Shown piece after piece: positions 46,599 through 59,218 of a stretch of DNA of 64,000 bases; the stretch's first letter is position 1, and every line of letters starts with the position of its first letter. Source of the stretch: Tribonema minus (lineage: Eukaryota > Sar > Xanthophyceae > Tribonematales > Tribonemataceae); assembly GCA_017506865.1 (NCBI GenBank), contig JAFCMP010000193.1:1-64000 (forward strand), given 5' to 3'. The position numbers were made by a program, and so were the translations under genes. Under the pieces are notes generated by a model that did not search any database, had not been told where the DNA came from, and saw only the letters and a program-made list of their open reading frames with translations.

Positions 46599-47015
46599 TG
46601 AAACAGGCTACCATGTGATGCTGTCATAAATGCAAACATGCAAGCTGGAAGAGCAATCACAGGCAGACAGCTCAGAGAACATGCTGAAGTGGAATAGAAT
46701 GAAATGGGAGCGCTTACCGATAGGTCTTATTGTTGCACGCGTCACGTAGGAAGGCTTGGGGCTTCAAGGAGTCTGCTACAGCTGCTGTCTTGCACAGGCT
46801 CCACAACACCTCGTAACTCTTAGACTGATGTTGTGCACAGCAAACTGATGTGCCCTTTGGCATGTGACCAATGTTACTGAACCAGGTCTAGTCTGACCTC
46901 TAGAACAGACATCTACTCACATGCAAAGGTCTAGGGTGACCATAGAGGTCAAAGGATGACCTGTAAGGGCTATGAGGTGTAACTGCTTATGCTAATATAC
47001 CCCCAAGCCGTATCA
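46599..47015 (-). repeat. 5' LTR (right copy)
   Basis: Second LTR, 417 bp; it should carry the element promoter. Three differences from the left copy by eye. Confidence 0.92.
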
Positions 47016-47019
47016 GTTT
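47016..47019. repeat. Target-site duplication GTTT (right)
   Basis: Matches 35233-35236. Confidence 0.75.
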
Positions 47020-49457
47020 AATGAATATCAGAGACTTGATGTCATTGATGCGATCGTATTCACAATCCCACACGGGCTCACAGTTATACTCGCACTGGAT
47101 ATCTCAGCACGATTTGCTGACTTCAATGAACATGCTGATGAGAGCATCATCGGCACACATTGGTGTCTGACACAGCTCCAACCCAGAAGGGAAGCAGCGT
47201 ACTTCTGCGCTCCCAGTCACAAATTTGGTGTGTGAGCACTGCGATCACTGCCAAGTTCTTGGCGCATTGCGCCAGTGCATAGACTCGCATCCAGTAGTAT
47301 TTCCAGCCCAGTGACCACACTGCAAAGCAGGCACGTGCCATAATGCTCAGTGTACCGACCCTCTCTCCTGTGTACTGCACGCCGTCACCTGTAACCTGCA
47401 GCGTGATGCCGCGTTGTAATGCCGGAGCGGAGTGTCGCGCCGCAGCGGAGTGTCGCTCGCGAATCCTGCTACGCACACGCTGATGATGAAGGGCTTGGGG
47501 TACTCATCCTGCAGCGCCTGCAGCAGTGCGCAGCCGAGGCCGGAAATCGTGTCCCTGGAGGAGCTGTGCACCATGCAAAACGAACCCAGCCATCTGTTGG
47601 GCAGTCCAAAGAACAGCAGTGATTATCGTTGGCACAACGTGATTGCAGAGCAGCAATGGTGTGCTGTAATGATGTTTTAAACTTTGCTCACCGGGTAAGC
47701 CGCAGCCTCAGCGACAGTGGCAGCAGCTGGGGCTGTAAGTACAGCTGCCGACATGTCATCAGCTGCTGCGTCTAACCGTAGCGGCTGTTTATGCCGACAA
47801 GGCCATGTGCTGCAATGCTTGTGCCCGCGATGCGGCAGCGGCAATGACAATGCCAGCACCGCTGCTGCAGGTGCTTTACCAATCATGGTGAAAAGCAAAT
47901 TGAGGCATTCTTGGCCCTGTCAATGTGTACATCAAAGCCATGAGCCACTTAATGCCATAATGGCCGCAGCAACGGTGATGTTTTGTTATTAAGCTTCTGA
48001 ATCACATGGTCCATCACCTTGAGCGTTCAGCTGTTCGCCTAAACGTGCCCATTGCGCTGTCGACCAATTCATCCTTGAGCTGTGCCAGCACTCTCGTCGC
48101 CACATGGCAGTGTTTGCAGTTGCTGCAGGCCGTTGACGCCATATTGGTTGCTGCCATTTTGACCACCTTCTTCAAGATGCGGAACAGTGAATTTTGTCAT
48201 CACTGTTCAGCAATAGCAAGCACTAACACTGAATGTACAAGAGCACCACTGGTTGTTTAGGGAAGATTTGCGTTCCTGGAATGAAGATTTTCTGTAGTCA
48301 GATGTGAGACAACTGAACTGTGAAGCTGCATGCGGCAAGCCCAGCTGTTGCCATAGCTTTTCCTTCTCTATGCACCAAACTGCAGGTAGGCGATTGTTGC
48401 ATTGACCACTGCATGTGCTTTAATGTCCACGCAAACCGCTCCGGCACAGCCATCCTCTCAAAACCAACTACCACCGTGAGGTCTGCTTTTGTGTCAGAAG
48501 GTCTGCAGCTACAGTATTTGCATTCTGGATTGCCCGGCCCCACAGTGTTCCTGAGTAATCTGGTCCCTGCTTGCACCGCGCTGCAATCATCGCATTTCCT
48601 GCAAACCGCTGCTGTCGCAGCCTCCTTTGCTGTGATAGTAGTTCGAGACAGGTGGTGACTCTCCATAGGCACAGGATTATCCTATCAAGCAAAAAATTAA
48701 ATAAAACCTTGCATAAAAAACGCCGTGTAAGCACTGAGGACGCGTCTGCGCTTGCAGGCACTTTTAAACCTGGCTGTCACGGTTGCCCTGTCTCAACAGC
48801 ATGCTGACAGAAGGCCTGACGACTCAGAAGCTGGGAAGCGCAAGTAGCGCACTTTATGTGGTTGTCCACACTGCGCAGCAGCATTGGCGAAGTCCACGTT
48901 GACCAGTTGAGCTGCGACAGAGTTGAGCCTCACTACCACTTGCAGCTACAGCTGTTCTTGCGCTAAGCAATGTATGCATCTTTTACATGCGCATTCTGGA
49001 CACAGTGGATCATGCAGCCCTCTTTCCATCTTTCTGCACAAAACAATAATCAGGCTTGCCAAATGCATCGCCGCATGTACAGCGTAGTGTCCACAACTCC
49101 AGGCAGCTGCTGTTCCATGTTATATGTGACAGGCTGACGCATAGCGACTTGAACCATCATGCGGCATGTGTGGCTATGTCAACTTGTAACGTCCAGCCTC
49201 ATGGTTGTCGGAAGTTGCTTGCATGTGTGCGCCATTAGCACACATTATGCACACAGCCACCTCTCCATCACATATATATCCAATGACATTTATACCTGCA
49301 TGCCTGCTAGGCCTGCTAGCGTCGCCTGAAGGCGGCTAGGCCCGCCTAGAGGCGGCTGCGCCGCCGAAGGTTAATGTTTTTCAAGCTGCCCATGCACACC
49401 AAAAACTTGCCCAGTACATAGGCACATTAAGGGACGGAGCCAGCAGACTATGCAGCA
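47020..49457. other. No confident gene; Cys-rich minus-strand fragments
   Basis: On the minus strand, 48298-48672 reads CRKCDDCSAVQAG and CKYCSC, and about 48090-48190 reads CSNCKHCHVATRVL. These are zinc-cluster-like pieces without a recoverable frame. An inverted GC-rich stretch lies at about 49305-49370. This sequence continues the pre-insertion locus at 35230 (the LTR element sits between). It is possibly a decayed transposon; not assigned. Confidence 0.4.
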
Positions 49458-52400
49458 ATGTTGAGCCAGCAGCAGCTTGTTGAACGGGCTTCTCCAGTGC
49501 TGAGCGCCTTCTTCGATTGCGACGAGGAAGCTCGCCAGCTGCTCGGCAGCGATGCTGTAAGGCTGGCAAACACGGTGGCAGGCGAGCTCGGAGAGGATGA
49601 CCCCGCCATCATCATCCAGCTTGTCAACCCCAACGTCATTCATGCAGCATTGATGCTGCCTTTTTCCCCAGTGCAAGTGCCACAGGGCAGCACCCCTCAA
49701 CAATCATCGGCTGCGCTGCTGGCATGGGCTACCCAGCGTGCTGCTCAGGTGGCTGCACATGCTGTCCATGTGCCGGGAGGCGTAGCGGCCATTTGGCACC
49801 ACCTCATCCCCAAGGAGGTGCGCCAGGTCGTTTATGGCCAGTGGCACGTCTCGGCGTGGTCTGCTCAGGTACGCCTCCAACTTCATGCTCAACTAGGCCT
49901 CACTCTTGCATCTCCGTAGAATAAACTTGAGAGTTTGTCAGGATTGACTATAATGCCTTTCAAACCAGCCGGAAGGTCAACGCTGTTTTACCGTTCAACT
50001 CGCAAAGTTCACATAGCTGGGCTTGCAGCGACACCGATATCAGCGCTGCAGTGGCGACAGTTTCCAGGACCCATTTGCATACGAACCGCGTGTTTTCGCG
50101 CTTGACAACATACGATCAGAAGGCGTTTGGTTGTCAGAGTTTTGTCACCACTATCAACACATAAGCTGCAGCGCAATCAATGCCCAGCGCCTGGTGCAGC
50201 ACGAACCCTGCTGCACTCAAAGCTTAGTAACCCCGGCAGAGCAGGTGAAAGGGACGTTGGTCCACATGCGCCCTCTCCGGTGGTGTGACTGGCCCTCGCT
50301 TTTGGCGCCTTTCTCCGGTGGTGTCCTTGGCTGTAACAATGGGCGTCATTGGTTGCCAACTGCTACATGCCAGCCGTGCGCATCACCGTGGCGGGGCTAA
50401 GGCTGTGGGAAGTGTTCGATGGTTGAGATATACTTAGGTTGTCTAACATATATTGGACCATAGGTACTTGCTGACAGTGCTGCACTGGCAGTGGGCATGG
50501 TCAGCGCCTGCACCAGCATGTCTGTGATCCAGTTTGACCATTTCTGCTATTTGTATCTGTGAGCAGCGTGTGGGTGTCTGCTCAGGCGCTTTTGATGCTG
50601 CAATGCGTTTTTTGCAGCAATCACTTATAGACTGAAGTATTTAGGAATCTTGTAGCTTAATATTCTCATATCTGATCACATGGCGGTCTGGTCTGAAATG
50701 GAGGGAATTGGAGGTCATACAGTAGTCATTGTCATCTGCATTAAACTTCCAAGTTTCCTATTACCGTAGTCTGGTGGGCTGTCAAAGGGCCTCAAAGACA
50801 CCGATCTTGATGCACTGCCAATAAACCTCTGTTTCAATGAAGACAGCATGATTTTTCTGCCTCTCAGCACCTGTACACAGCAATAGCGCGATCTGAAAAG
50901 TCTAAATGACGGTTTGTTGATCTGTTTGTCTTCCTGGGCAGATCACTGCAAATGGGATGACAGGACAAGTTGCCCATGTGTTCATCATGGAGGGCACCGG
51001 TCGCGGCCGCGCAGATGTGTCCATAGCACCTCAGGTTTTTGGGTGAGACAGGGCCATCGCAGCGGTATGTATGGCGTGCTGTGCGCAGCGGCAGGATGGA
51101 AAAGGGCAGGGCTAGGGTCACCCTCATTGTGACGCGGGTGGAATGCCCAGCTTGTGCAGGTGTGACTGAGCATGCATCGCAGCAATCTTCTTGTTCATAC
51201 GCTCTGGGTGTTTGTTCTTGATGGCGGCGGCCCTACAGTCTGCAGGTAGATTTGCGTTGCAGGAGACATGAATAGCACACGCACCAGACACGCCTGCCAG
51301 AGTTGTGAACTACAGGAGGTTCGATTTGGGATGGGTCATTGTCTACAAAGCGCCAGCAGGCGCACGGCTGGACTCTCATGCACTCATGACAGTAATGCGC
51401 CAACGCCATTTGTTGCCACCGCTCAAGCTTGTCGTGATTGTGAGGGGCAGCCAGAGGGGGACATCATATCTGCAGCTGCAGAGCATGTGTCGATTGGGCT
51501 GCAGCAGAAGCTGGGCATGCACGCTCAAGCTACAATCGTGCGCCATGTATTCACATTTTGGCTGAAGCCCACCAGCTTGCGGTGTTACCATGCGTGTGCA
51601 GCGTGCAAACATGCACATCATGTGATGTGTGTAGGTCGTACGTTCCTGCTCACGCTGACATGAATGACACACGCAACTACACTTCAATTGCATGCCCTTG
51701 TTGCATAGTGCCATGCTGCATTTGTGAAACGTTTGACAGCAGGATGCTGCAACTGAACATTGTGTACTCCATGTAGGCTGAGGCACACAGGTAACGTGCA
51801 GCGGCATCAGACTTGTACATAGTTGCTGGGACATGTCAATGCATTAATAGTGCTGACATCAACACTGCATGGCGTAAACACCGCCCAAACCAGTTGGCAG
51901 TAACTGGCAGCGAAAGCGTGTGTCTGTCAATGTCTTGGGAACATGAGCCGACGCCTCTGTGGTGTTCAGTTTGTAGCGCCGCTTCTGCTGCGCAGTCTGA
52001 GTCCCATCATGCCTGCGGCAAGTTCAGTGAACCGCCACTGGAGTGTTTTCATGTGTGGAAATACATTGCAAACATGCATGCCCTCGGTGTAGCAAATATC
52101 TGGCCCCACACCTTATACACGTGTCCGCGGTGAGTTCACAGGTACAAATCGAGACGAATGCACTAGGCACATACAAGGTTGGTGGTGCTGGCTGACTTGA
52201 CCGTTGAACTACATGGTAGTTGGTGAACGAGTAAATCACGATACGCTGGTGGAAGCCTGCTGCTGCTGCTGCACATCAGATTTTCAGTCCATATTATTGA
52301 AGGCTGATGTCAATGTGCCACCCTCCCGAAAGAATGCGCAGCCACTGCCGAACTGCATCGACCACTTTTCAAGTAGAGGCTTGCAGCTGCTGGTGTGCAG

Positions 52401-53480
52401 CAAGGCATGCTCTTCCCTTCTGTGTACGTGCCATATACATCCAGCAGCTATTGCTCTGCTTTCGACAGTTTGAGGCAACTGGTCAAGGCTTTGCCTTCTT
52501 GTCCTATGAACCAGCAAGCGGTGTTTTCACAGCCAGGATGAGTATGAGTACTTTTAAGGAGTTGGGAGCAGGTGCAGTTTTCATTAATTTTCTGCTTAGG
52601 GCGCAACAATGGCCACATGCCCGATGCTCTGGTCACTATCAGAATATTCCATGTGACAATCTGAAGCAATCTACGCGTGGTGATGATCACTTCTATACAT
52701 CAGGGAATGGCATTCCCCCCCCACAACGTCCTCTTCTATGTGCCCCCCCCCCCTGGGACTCTGCCATGTGTGTCATAACACGGGCAGAGTGCGTGGAGCG
52801 CTGCCGACAGTGCCGAGCGCATACGCGCCAGTGCGATGCCTTCGAGTGCTCTGGAGCATAACGCTCCGGGCACCGACATGCTGCTAGCGTTCTCCGTCGC
52901 CACAGCCTCCAGCAGGTTCCATCTCTGCGCCCCGATACTGCCAAATGACCCAATTGCAAAGAGGCAAATTTGTAGCAATTCTGATCATATTGACCAAATT
53001 AGTGGGTCTTTTTGGCCGCCTCTTGGTCGCGGCAGCAACGCTCGGTCTTTACTCCTCAATTGCGAGGCCTACTGCTGAGAGTCGACTCTTGCTTCGCTGG
53101 TGCTGGCCAGCCCTTGCAAGGGTTGCCCATCGCGATGGCAGAGGTGCTGAAGGGCCTTGCTGGCGAGCTCTGCCAGTGTGTATTGAAGGTCTGCCGCCAT
53201 GTCTGTCATGTCCGCGTGCCACAAACTACGAAAGAACACAGATCGCCGTCACCACCAGATCTTGCACAAAAAGGCATGTGGGTGCAAAAGCATCCCCGGT
53301 CTCATTCTTGTTTTCTTGTTCAGGATTAGTACCCATGAACTAGTGTGGCTCGTTTATACTATAAACGAGCCACACTAGTTCACTTTGTAATACCTATATG
53401 TCTTACAGGCAACAAAAGACCTGAGCTTGTTTGGAGCCAAGTTCGCAAAACAGTCAGCAACACACATGGATGGTGCATGA
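49458..53480 (+). CDS. Tentative multi-exon gene, function unknown
   Basis: Likely exons: 49458-49868 (ATG, MLSQQQLVERASPVLSAFFD, ends phase 0), 50464-50499 (VLADSAALAVGM), 50942 to 51035 or 51043 (ITANGMTGQVAHVFIMEGTG), 52469-52571 (FEATGQGFAFLSYEPASG), 53121-53188 (LPIAMAEVLKGLAGELCQ), 53409-53480 (ATKDLSLFGAKFAKQSATH.., stop TGA). The last three joins agree in phase (0, 1, 0), as do the first two. At least one exon may be missing between 51043 and 52469. The small-residue pattern G..G.V..VF..EGTGRGRADV faintly recalls Tim21/Coa1-type proteins, but this is weak and I leave it unnamed. Confidence 0.4.
53336..53382. repeat. 47-nt perfect palindrome
   Basis: Arms of 23 nt (53336-53358 and 53360-53382) are exact reverse complements around a single C at 53359. 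It lies in the presumed last intron of the preceding gene. Confidence 0.85.
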
Positions 53481-54367
53481 CGTACGTGCTAGGTTTTCCA
53501 AGTTGTTTGCAGAACGGTGAGAATAGTGCGCCAGACACAGACATGGCGAAGTGCGTTGTGAAGCAAAGGTTAATCTCATCACAGAAGTTCAACTAAAGTT
53601 GTAAATTGTGTCGCGCAAGTTTCCCATCACAGCATCAGAACATTGAGTTTGGCGTACAAGCGGGGGTGGGTGCGGGTGCGCAAGTCGGGCATTAGTTGGT
53701 TGACTATGGTCAAATGAAATGCTGTGCAATGTTGCTTCACCTGGTCCAGGTCAATCAAAACAACAACGGCAGTCTTCACCACGTACCTTTCTAGCTTTAA
53801 CCCTAGCCCTTATCCTCCCGTAACCCTAATTGACCTAGCCCCAACCCGCCTGACGGGGTCTCTCACAGCTCTGAAAAAAAAGGCCACACCACACACACGC
53901 CTTGCGAGCTGCTGCAGGAGATTTGCCCAGCTGACCCAGCCAGCCAGCGTCGCCCCATCAGCATGCGCCCCAGGCGGTGAGCGCTTCGAACATGAGTTCG
54001 CGCAAATAGCATGTTTTGTTCAACGTGGCTGCCGGCCTTGCGCTGTGCCTCGTGCACTTGTTCACTGATTTCAAGCTACGTGTACATGCTGTGAATTTTG
54101 GTTCTAGTACACCGGCCCTCAGGTCCTCGTTCTATATCGCAAGCTCGGCCCGTGCCATTATTCAATCATCAGTGTCAATGAACAAACAGCAAACTAGTTT
54201 GTCGTCTCAACGAGATCGGGCTGGCCAGCACCCTTTATCACAATTTCCACCTCTGCGACAGTTTTTGCGCTTGATCATCAGGCTTTGCTTCAATGATGGG
54301 CGTAGCGCAGTGCCGCCTTGCCTGTGGGCTTGGGTTTGGTAGCCGTGATATACGCTGCGTGTTCATG
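53481..54367. other. Spacer between two + strand genes
   Basis: Contains a degenerate CCCTAG/CCCTAA tract at about 53798-53830. An open stretch at 54016-54342 with a hydrophobic start has no phase-matched partner exons. No gene is called. Confidence 0.5.
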
Positions 54368-57300
54368 ATGGCCGCTGTTCTCGAGCTTCGGGCATCGTGA
54401 TGCAAATAGCTGCAATGCCCACAACCGCCCCATAACACATTCACGCAACGCAGGACGCTCGTGGCGCTCCTGGCGGCTGCTGCCACAGTCAACAGCGTCT
54501 TGGCTGGGCCCGTGCTAGCCAGCAGCTTTGCGGCGCCATTTGCCTCTTATGACGGACATGGGCACCGGCGAGCCTCGGGCTGGCAGACATATGGCGATGC
54601 TCGGGTGAAGATGGGCATCATATCACTGACTCAGCCGCTTGAGCGCCAGTACGGGAGTGTCTGGACCATGGGAGTTGCACCAGTGGACCCTGAGTTCAGT
54701 TTTGGTGAGGCAGCTTTGGCCTGACTTTGATGTCACTGCCCGAGTGAAGGCACAAAATGATAGGCTGCTTGCGCGAACCCTGTGCCGAACAACTCTCTGT
54801 GACCACAGCTGTACCATACTCTCACATCACGTGTCATGGCAGGATAACAGCGTGGAACTTGGAACTTTTCAAACATAGTTTGCAGGTGTAGCAGTAGAAG
54901 GCACACATGGTGCGATGGAAACTATGTTTAAGCGAGTTCAGTCCACACAGTCACGTGCACCAGGTGCCTGTCGGTTGCAATAAGCCCAACATATGCAAGA
55001 TATAATCGTGGCCAATGACTACAGCAGCGGCGACCACGGTTATTGGTGGAAGGCACTTGCGGCCAACCACACTTTGTCAACTAGAGCTCCACAATCTTTT
55101 GTTCCACAACAGCTGTGCTTGAGCTCACTACTGCCTGCCACGATGGTCCCCCGTTGCAGAGAGCAAATTCAGGATCAGCGGTTTCAAGCACGCGGAGGCG
55201 GGCGGATCGCTGGCGTGGTTCATGGTGACAGACGGGAGGTTCAATGTGCTGGCGGAGCAGGAGTTTTTTGGCATGTCACCCAAGTTCCAGGGCATAGCCA
55301 TTGTCATCTCCTCGGAGCACGAGGACGTACAGGGGGACATGCGCAAGGACACGCAAAAAGTGGTGAGCACTTTAGGCGTGTCATCCTAGTGAGCTCTGTA
55401 CTTGCTCACTGAAAGACTATAATCCAGGGAGCTGTGTTGCCTGCCCTGGCGCCTGCCAGTTTACAAAACTTGGATGTAGCGCGAGCGGCATACCTTGTTG
55501 CATCAAATGTAGGGTGCAGGTGGCCATGTTGGTCGCACTGCCTCATTCCTTTGCAAGTATCTGCATACAACGAGGTCTGTTTAGCGTGGCCAATACGATA
55601 GTATGCAGCATGCTTTTTAACAACTGCAGCGGCAGGACTGCATAGCTGCTGAGTAAAGTGTAAGTGCAGCTGGTGATGGCGTGATGTACCTTCAGAGAAG
55701 CAACAAGTACACTACATTCAGAGGGCCACACTGAAGCCACAATCGTCCCTCAATGCCAAGTAGCATGCTGAAAATCAGTGCTAAGTAGCATGGACAAAAC
55801 AGGCTCTATAGTGAAACACAACTGATTGCAACACATTTTGCATCGCATGTACAGCGATGCTCATCGCAGCAGATGACACTCACCTCTGTGTACTGGTCGT
55901 CCCACAATTGCCTGCACACACAGACCCTGTATGCCAACAACAACGGGCCGCGGCCGGTGGACCTGGGCAGCTGCCTGCGCTCCTTCTACTATGATGAATC
56001 GCGTGATGACTTCATGCCATCTCTGGTCAGCACGCTGCGTGTGGCCTACAGCTCTGGCCGCCTCAGCCTTGAGGTGGACCAGCGGAACACACAGAGCTGG
56101 CACCAGTGCGTCAACACCCAGAGAGTTGGTACCATTATACCAGAGGCGGTCAACAGGTGCGTAGCGGCTACATATGCCTTGCATGCATGCCCGTGTGGTG
56201 TGTACATAGCAACAGGACAGTTTAAGGACAGTTCAAGCACGCAACGCTCATCATTTGTTGTCTAGCTGTTCTTTATCTAGTATAACCTAACCTACCCTTC
56301 CAAAACACTTCTCAAGCTTCAGTCACCATAAGCATCTGATTGTACTGAGAAGGCTTGTGGCTCTGACATGCTCAGCTGAAAGCATGGCTCCACACTTTGA
56401 TTAGGGATGAGTAAGGTAGGGGTAGTACGCTTGGGGGTATGCAACCTCATCTCAGGCGAGGTCACGTAACCCTATCTCTAAACCCTAACCCTACCCCACC
56501 AACTCGTAACATGAAACACCGATGACGCGCACGCAGTGGTTGCAACATGCCTGTTGCTCGCACTTGGGTCAACCTTGCCTGAGATGCGCTGCTTCTGGTG
56601 CTTCTGACAGCCTTAAGGTTGCTGAGCGTTGTTGAGTTGCTGCTCTCACAACGTGCAATGTGTCTGCTAACCTGACCCGCTGCGGCCCTCTGCGACCCTT
56701 CTGTTGCAGATGGCGAAAGGAAGCAACCGTGGGCATCGTGGCAGTCACTGGCGTAAAGCAGGCGCGTACGGTCCATCAGTTGCTAGTCGGGCTCATGAAT
56801 CATTCATATGGGCTTGCGTGTTTTATGGTTAGGATTAGGGTATGCTGTTTGGTCAGGATTAGGAACACATTGCACGTTCATCAACATGTGAACTAGCAGA
56901 AGGTTGGTATGATATATATATATATCCCAGGACCATACTCCCACTGTGAGAATCCTGTGCACGTTATCTGTTTGAGCAATGCGCATGGACTCGTGAACTT
57001 GTACCAGGCGGTGAATGCTGATGTTGCATGACGTCAGTTGCGCAGTGCATGTTGGCATTGCAAATGCGCATTTGTGAACAATCGAATGTCACTGCTCTGG
57101 TCGGCGTGTGGTCAGGACTTTGGGGCTGTAGAAGCATCAGAGTATGGCTAGAATTTGACAGATTAAGTTTTAGAGTGGGCTATCCATGATTTGCAAGCGT
57201 TACGGACCGCTGTCTGCAGTATATAACATTTCGCAGTATGAACAGTCGGATTCAGCCGAATCACACCATAGACCAATATCTTGAATAACCCGAAAAAGAG

Positions 57301-59218
57301 GGATTTAAGTCAACGAGCTTCTGGTTGTTGTGGTCGCCAATTGACAGGCTCGGTTTGAGGTGTCCACGTTCAGCATATACAACAAGGCCTCAGATGCCGT
57401 GGAGTTGAGCAGACCTGACTGGAATGGCGATGAAGGCGACATGGCACTCAGGTATGTATATACATAGCGTATACGTACTGCCATACATGACAGGACATGC
57501 AAACCCATCACATGTCATGACGTCACTTTTGCAGCAATGTGTGTCAGCAGAGCTTCCCAAGCACCAGTTGTCAGCGCAGGGCAGTTGCTTGTCTGTATCA
57601 CTTACCTCACACTATCAACGATTGAGTGACCTTGCCATGGTGAGCGAGCGTGCGTGTGAGAAGCACAAATGATGCATGTGAATTTTGTGCACATGCCAAA
57701 TATCCTTGCAAATGTGACCGACAGCACTAAGCGTGGTGCTGCCTGAGTACAGCACTCGCCATTTACTGTCTCTACTTGTTGAGAAGGCACTGCTCAGTCA
57801 TTAATGACTCAATCACACGTGTGTCAATGCACCCCAACATGTCTGCTGCTTTACCGGGACGCGATAACACATGACTGCAATTCCTCAATCACATGTGTGT
57901 GAATGCACCTCAACATATCTGCTGCATACCAGGACACGAAAACACATGACTGCAGTATGCCGCTTTGCAGTCGCCGCTAACAGCATGCTATTGGCTGTTG
58001 TGTGTGCTTGTTTGCCCTTGACAATAGGGTGGCACATCAGCTGGAGCACAGCCTGTTTCAAGTGAAGGACTCCATTGAGCGCATGCTCAGCAAGCTGAGC
58101 GAGCGAGCACAAGAGGATGCTACCAGAATACGCAGGTGCGTACATGACGCGCATACGTTTAAGCTTTTACTGGAGACTGTCATATTATTGCTCAATATTC
58201 ATGGTGAAGCAGTAGGTAAAACGTTGTCTGAGGCAAGGCGGTGACAGATGCGGTGATGGCAACTTCGGCCAGCTGTGTATCGATAAGTTGAGCACTGCTC
58301 AGCTTGTGTGTAATCAGAGCACTTGTCAATTATGATGCAAGATACATCAACATAGACTTTACAACAAGAGCTTCAAATCGGCTTAATGCAAGTAGGCGCC
58401 CGGTGGTGCTACTTGCTTACACTCCTGTCAGTATTTCTCTGTGGCAACAGGGAAGCCAAAGTGGCTGTATGCACGGAAGTGCACAGAAGTACTGCCTGCG
58501 CTCCTGTCAGCGCTACTTACCAGAGACATGCCGCACTGATCAATGCTGTGCTCAAAGATCAAGATCAAGTGCTCATTGCCTGCTGTTGGCACCACGCAAG
58601 CCGTGCATCCAAGACCTTGAGGCGGGGCGCAACTTCACGTCTGCAGCATGGCCCTCAGCAGCGCTCAAATCTCCGCTGCTACAATTGCTTTAAGTATATT
58701 ACTGATGTTTAGCCTTGAAGGTGAGTGAGTGTCTGACTGGCTCGACGGTGCAATGTGACTTCACATGATCTCAGACGCAACGGTTTGCTGTCTGTCACTT
58801 GTGGCATGCACTGCTCATTGAAATGGTTGGTGCACACTCAAATCTGGCAAAATGCGTCATGCAGCTGCTTACAGAAGCGAGGCGCTTACACTGCAACGGC
58901 AACTGCATTTCTTCGTCCACTACACTGTGCAGGTTGGAACACAAGGTGTCAGATGGTGCCCTCTCCTTCATGGACAAACGGCTAGCGGAAGTTGAGAAGC
59001 GCCTTACCACGCTGTCCGCGCCCATTGTAGAAGCGCGCGTGAGGCAAGTTGAGGCGCGAGCCAACCACAAGCTGGAGATGTTCAAGTGGCAGACGAACCG
59101 CGAAGCAAACACGTGGCTGCGCCCGTTTGCCCTCGTTTTGTTTATGCTTACAGCGTTTGCCATCTACTCGTATCGAGAGTTCAGGGCCATGAGCAAGTGG
59201 AATAGAAATTTCATGTGA
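54368..59218 (+). CDS. L-type lectin cargo receptor (ERGIC-53/VIP36-like), type I membrane protein
   Basis: Exons: 54368-54396, 54454-54704, 55160-55362, 55873-56156, 56710-56752, 57348-57451, 58028-58135, 58933-59218; phases agree at all joins. Joining exons 1 and 2 gives a signal peptide (MAAVLELRAS, then TLVALLAAAATVNSVLAG). The lectin beta-sandwich follows: FRISGFKHAEAGGSLAWF (GDGLAFW-like), FFGMSPKFQGIAIVISSE (FxGLGIFLDT-like), LRVAYSSGRLSLEVD, VGIVAVTG (GISAATG-like) and FEVSTFSIYN. Exons 7-8 form a coiled coil, then a membrane helix (FALVLFMLTAFAIYSY) and a short cytosolic tail ending WNRNFM. Family members ferry glycoproteins between ER and Golgi. Oddity: Asp of the GDG and LDT motifs is replaced by Gly/Ser, so Ca or sugar binding may differ. 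Exon 1 is the least certain. Confidence 0.75.
56925..56935. repeat. (AT)n microsatellite in an intron
   Basis: Short tatatatatat run inside the lectin gene intron. Confidence 0.6.

Larger units (their letters stand above)
35237..47015 (-). mobile_element. Ty3/gypsy-type LTR retrotransposon carrying a DNA methyltransferase
   Basis: The element is 11.8 kb on the minus strand. 417-bp LTRs (TG..CA) flank frames in the order gag-N, gag-CA/zinc finger, C5-methyltransferase, aspartic protease, RT, RNase H, integrase. Order RT-RNaseH-IN is gypsy type. It has a 4-bp GTTT duplication, a primer-binding site next to the 5' LTR and a purine tract next to the 3' LTR. Only three differences between the LTRs were seen by eye (two adjacent at about 35450, one at about 35609), so the insertion is recent. 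The one obvious lesion is a TAA in RT. Confidence 0.92.

Noticed and set aside
54016..54342. Hydrophobic frame upstream of the lectin gene
   Set aside because: No phase-compatible join to the lectin exons, which have a better signal-peptide start at 54368.
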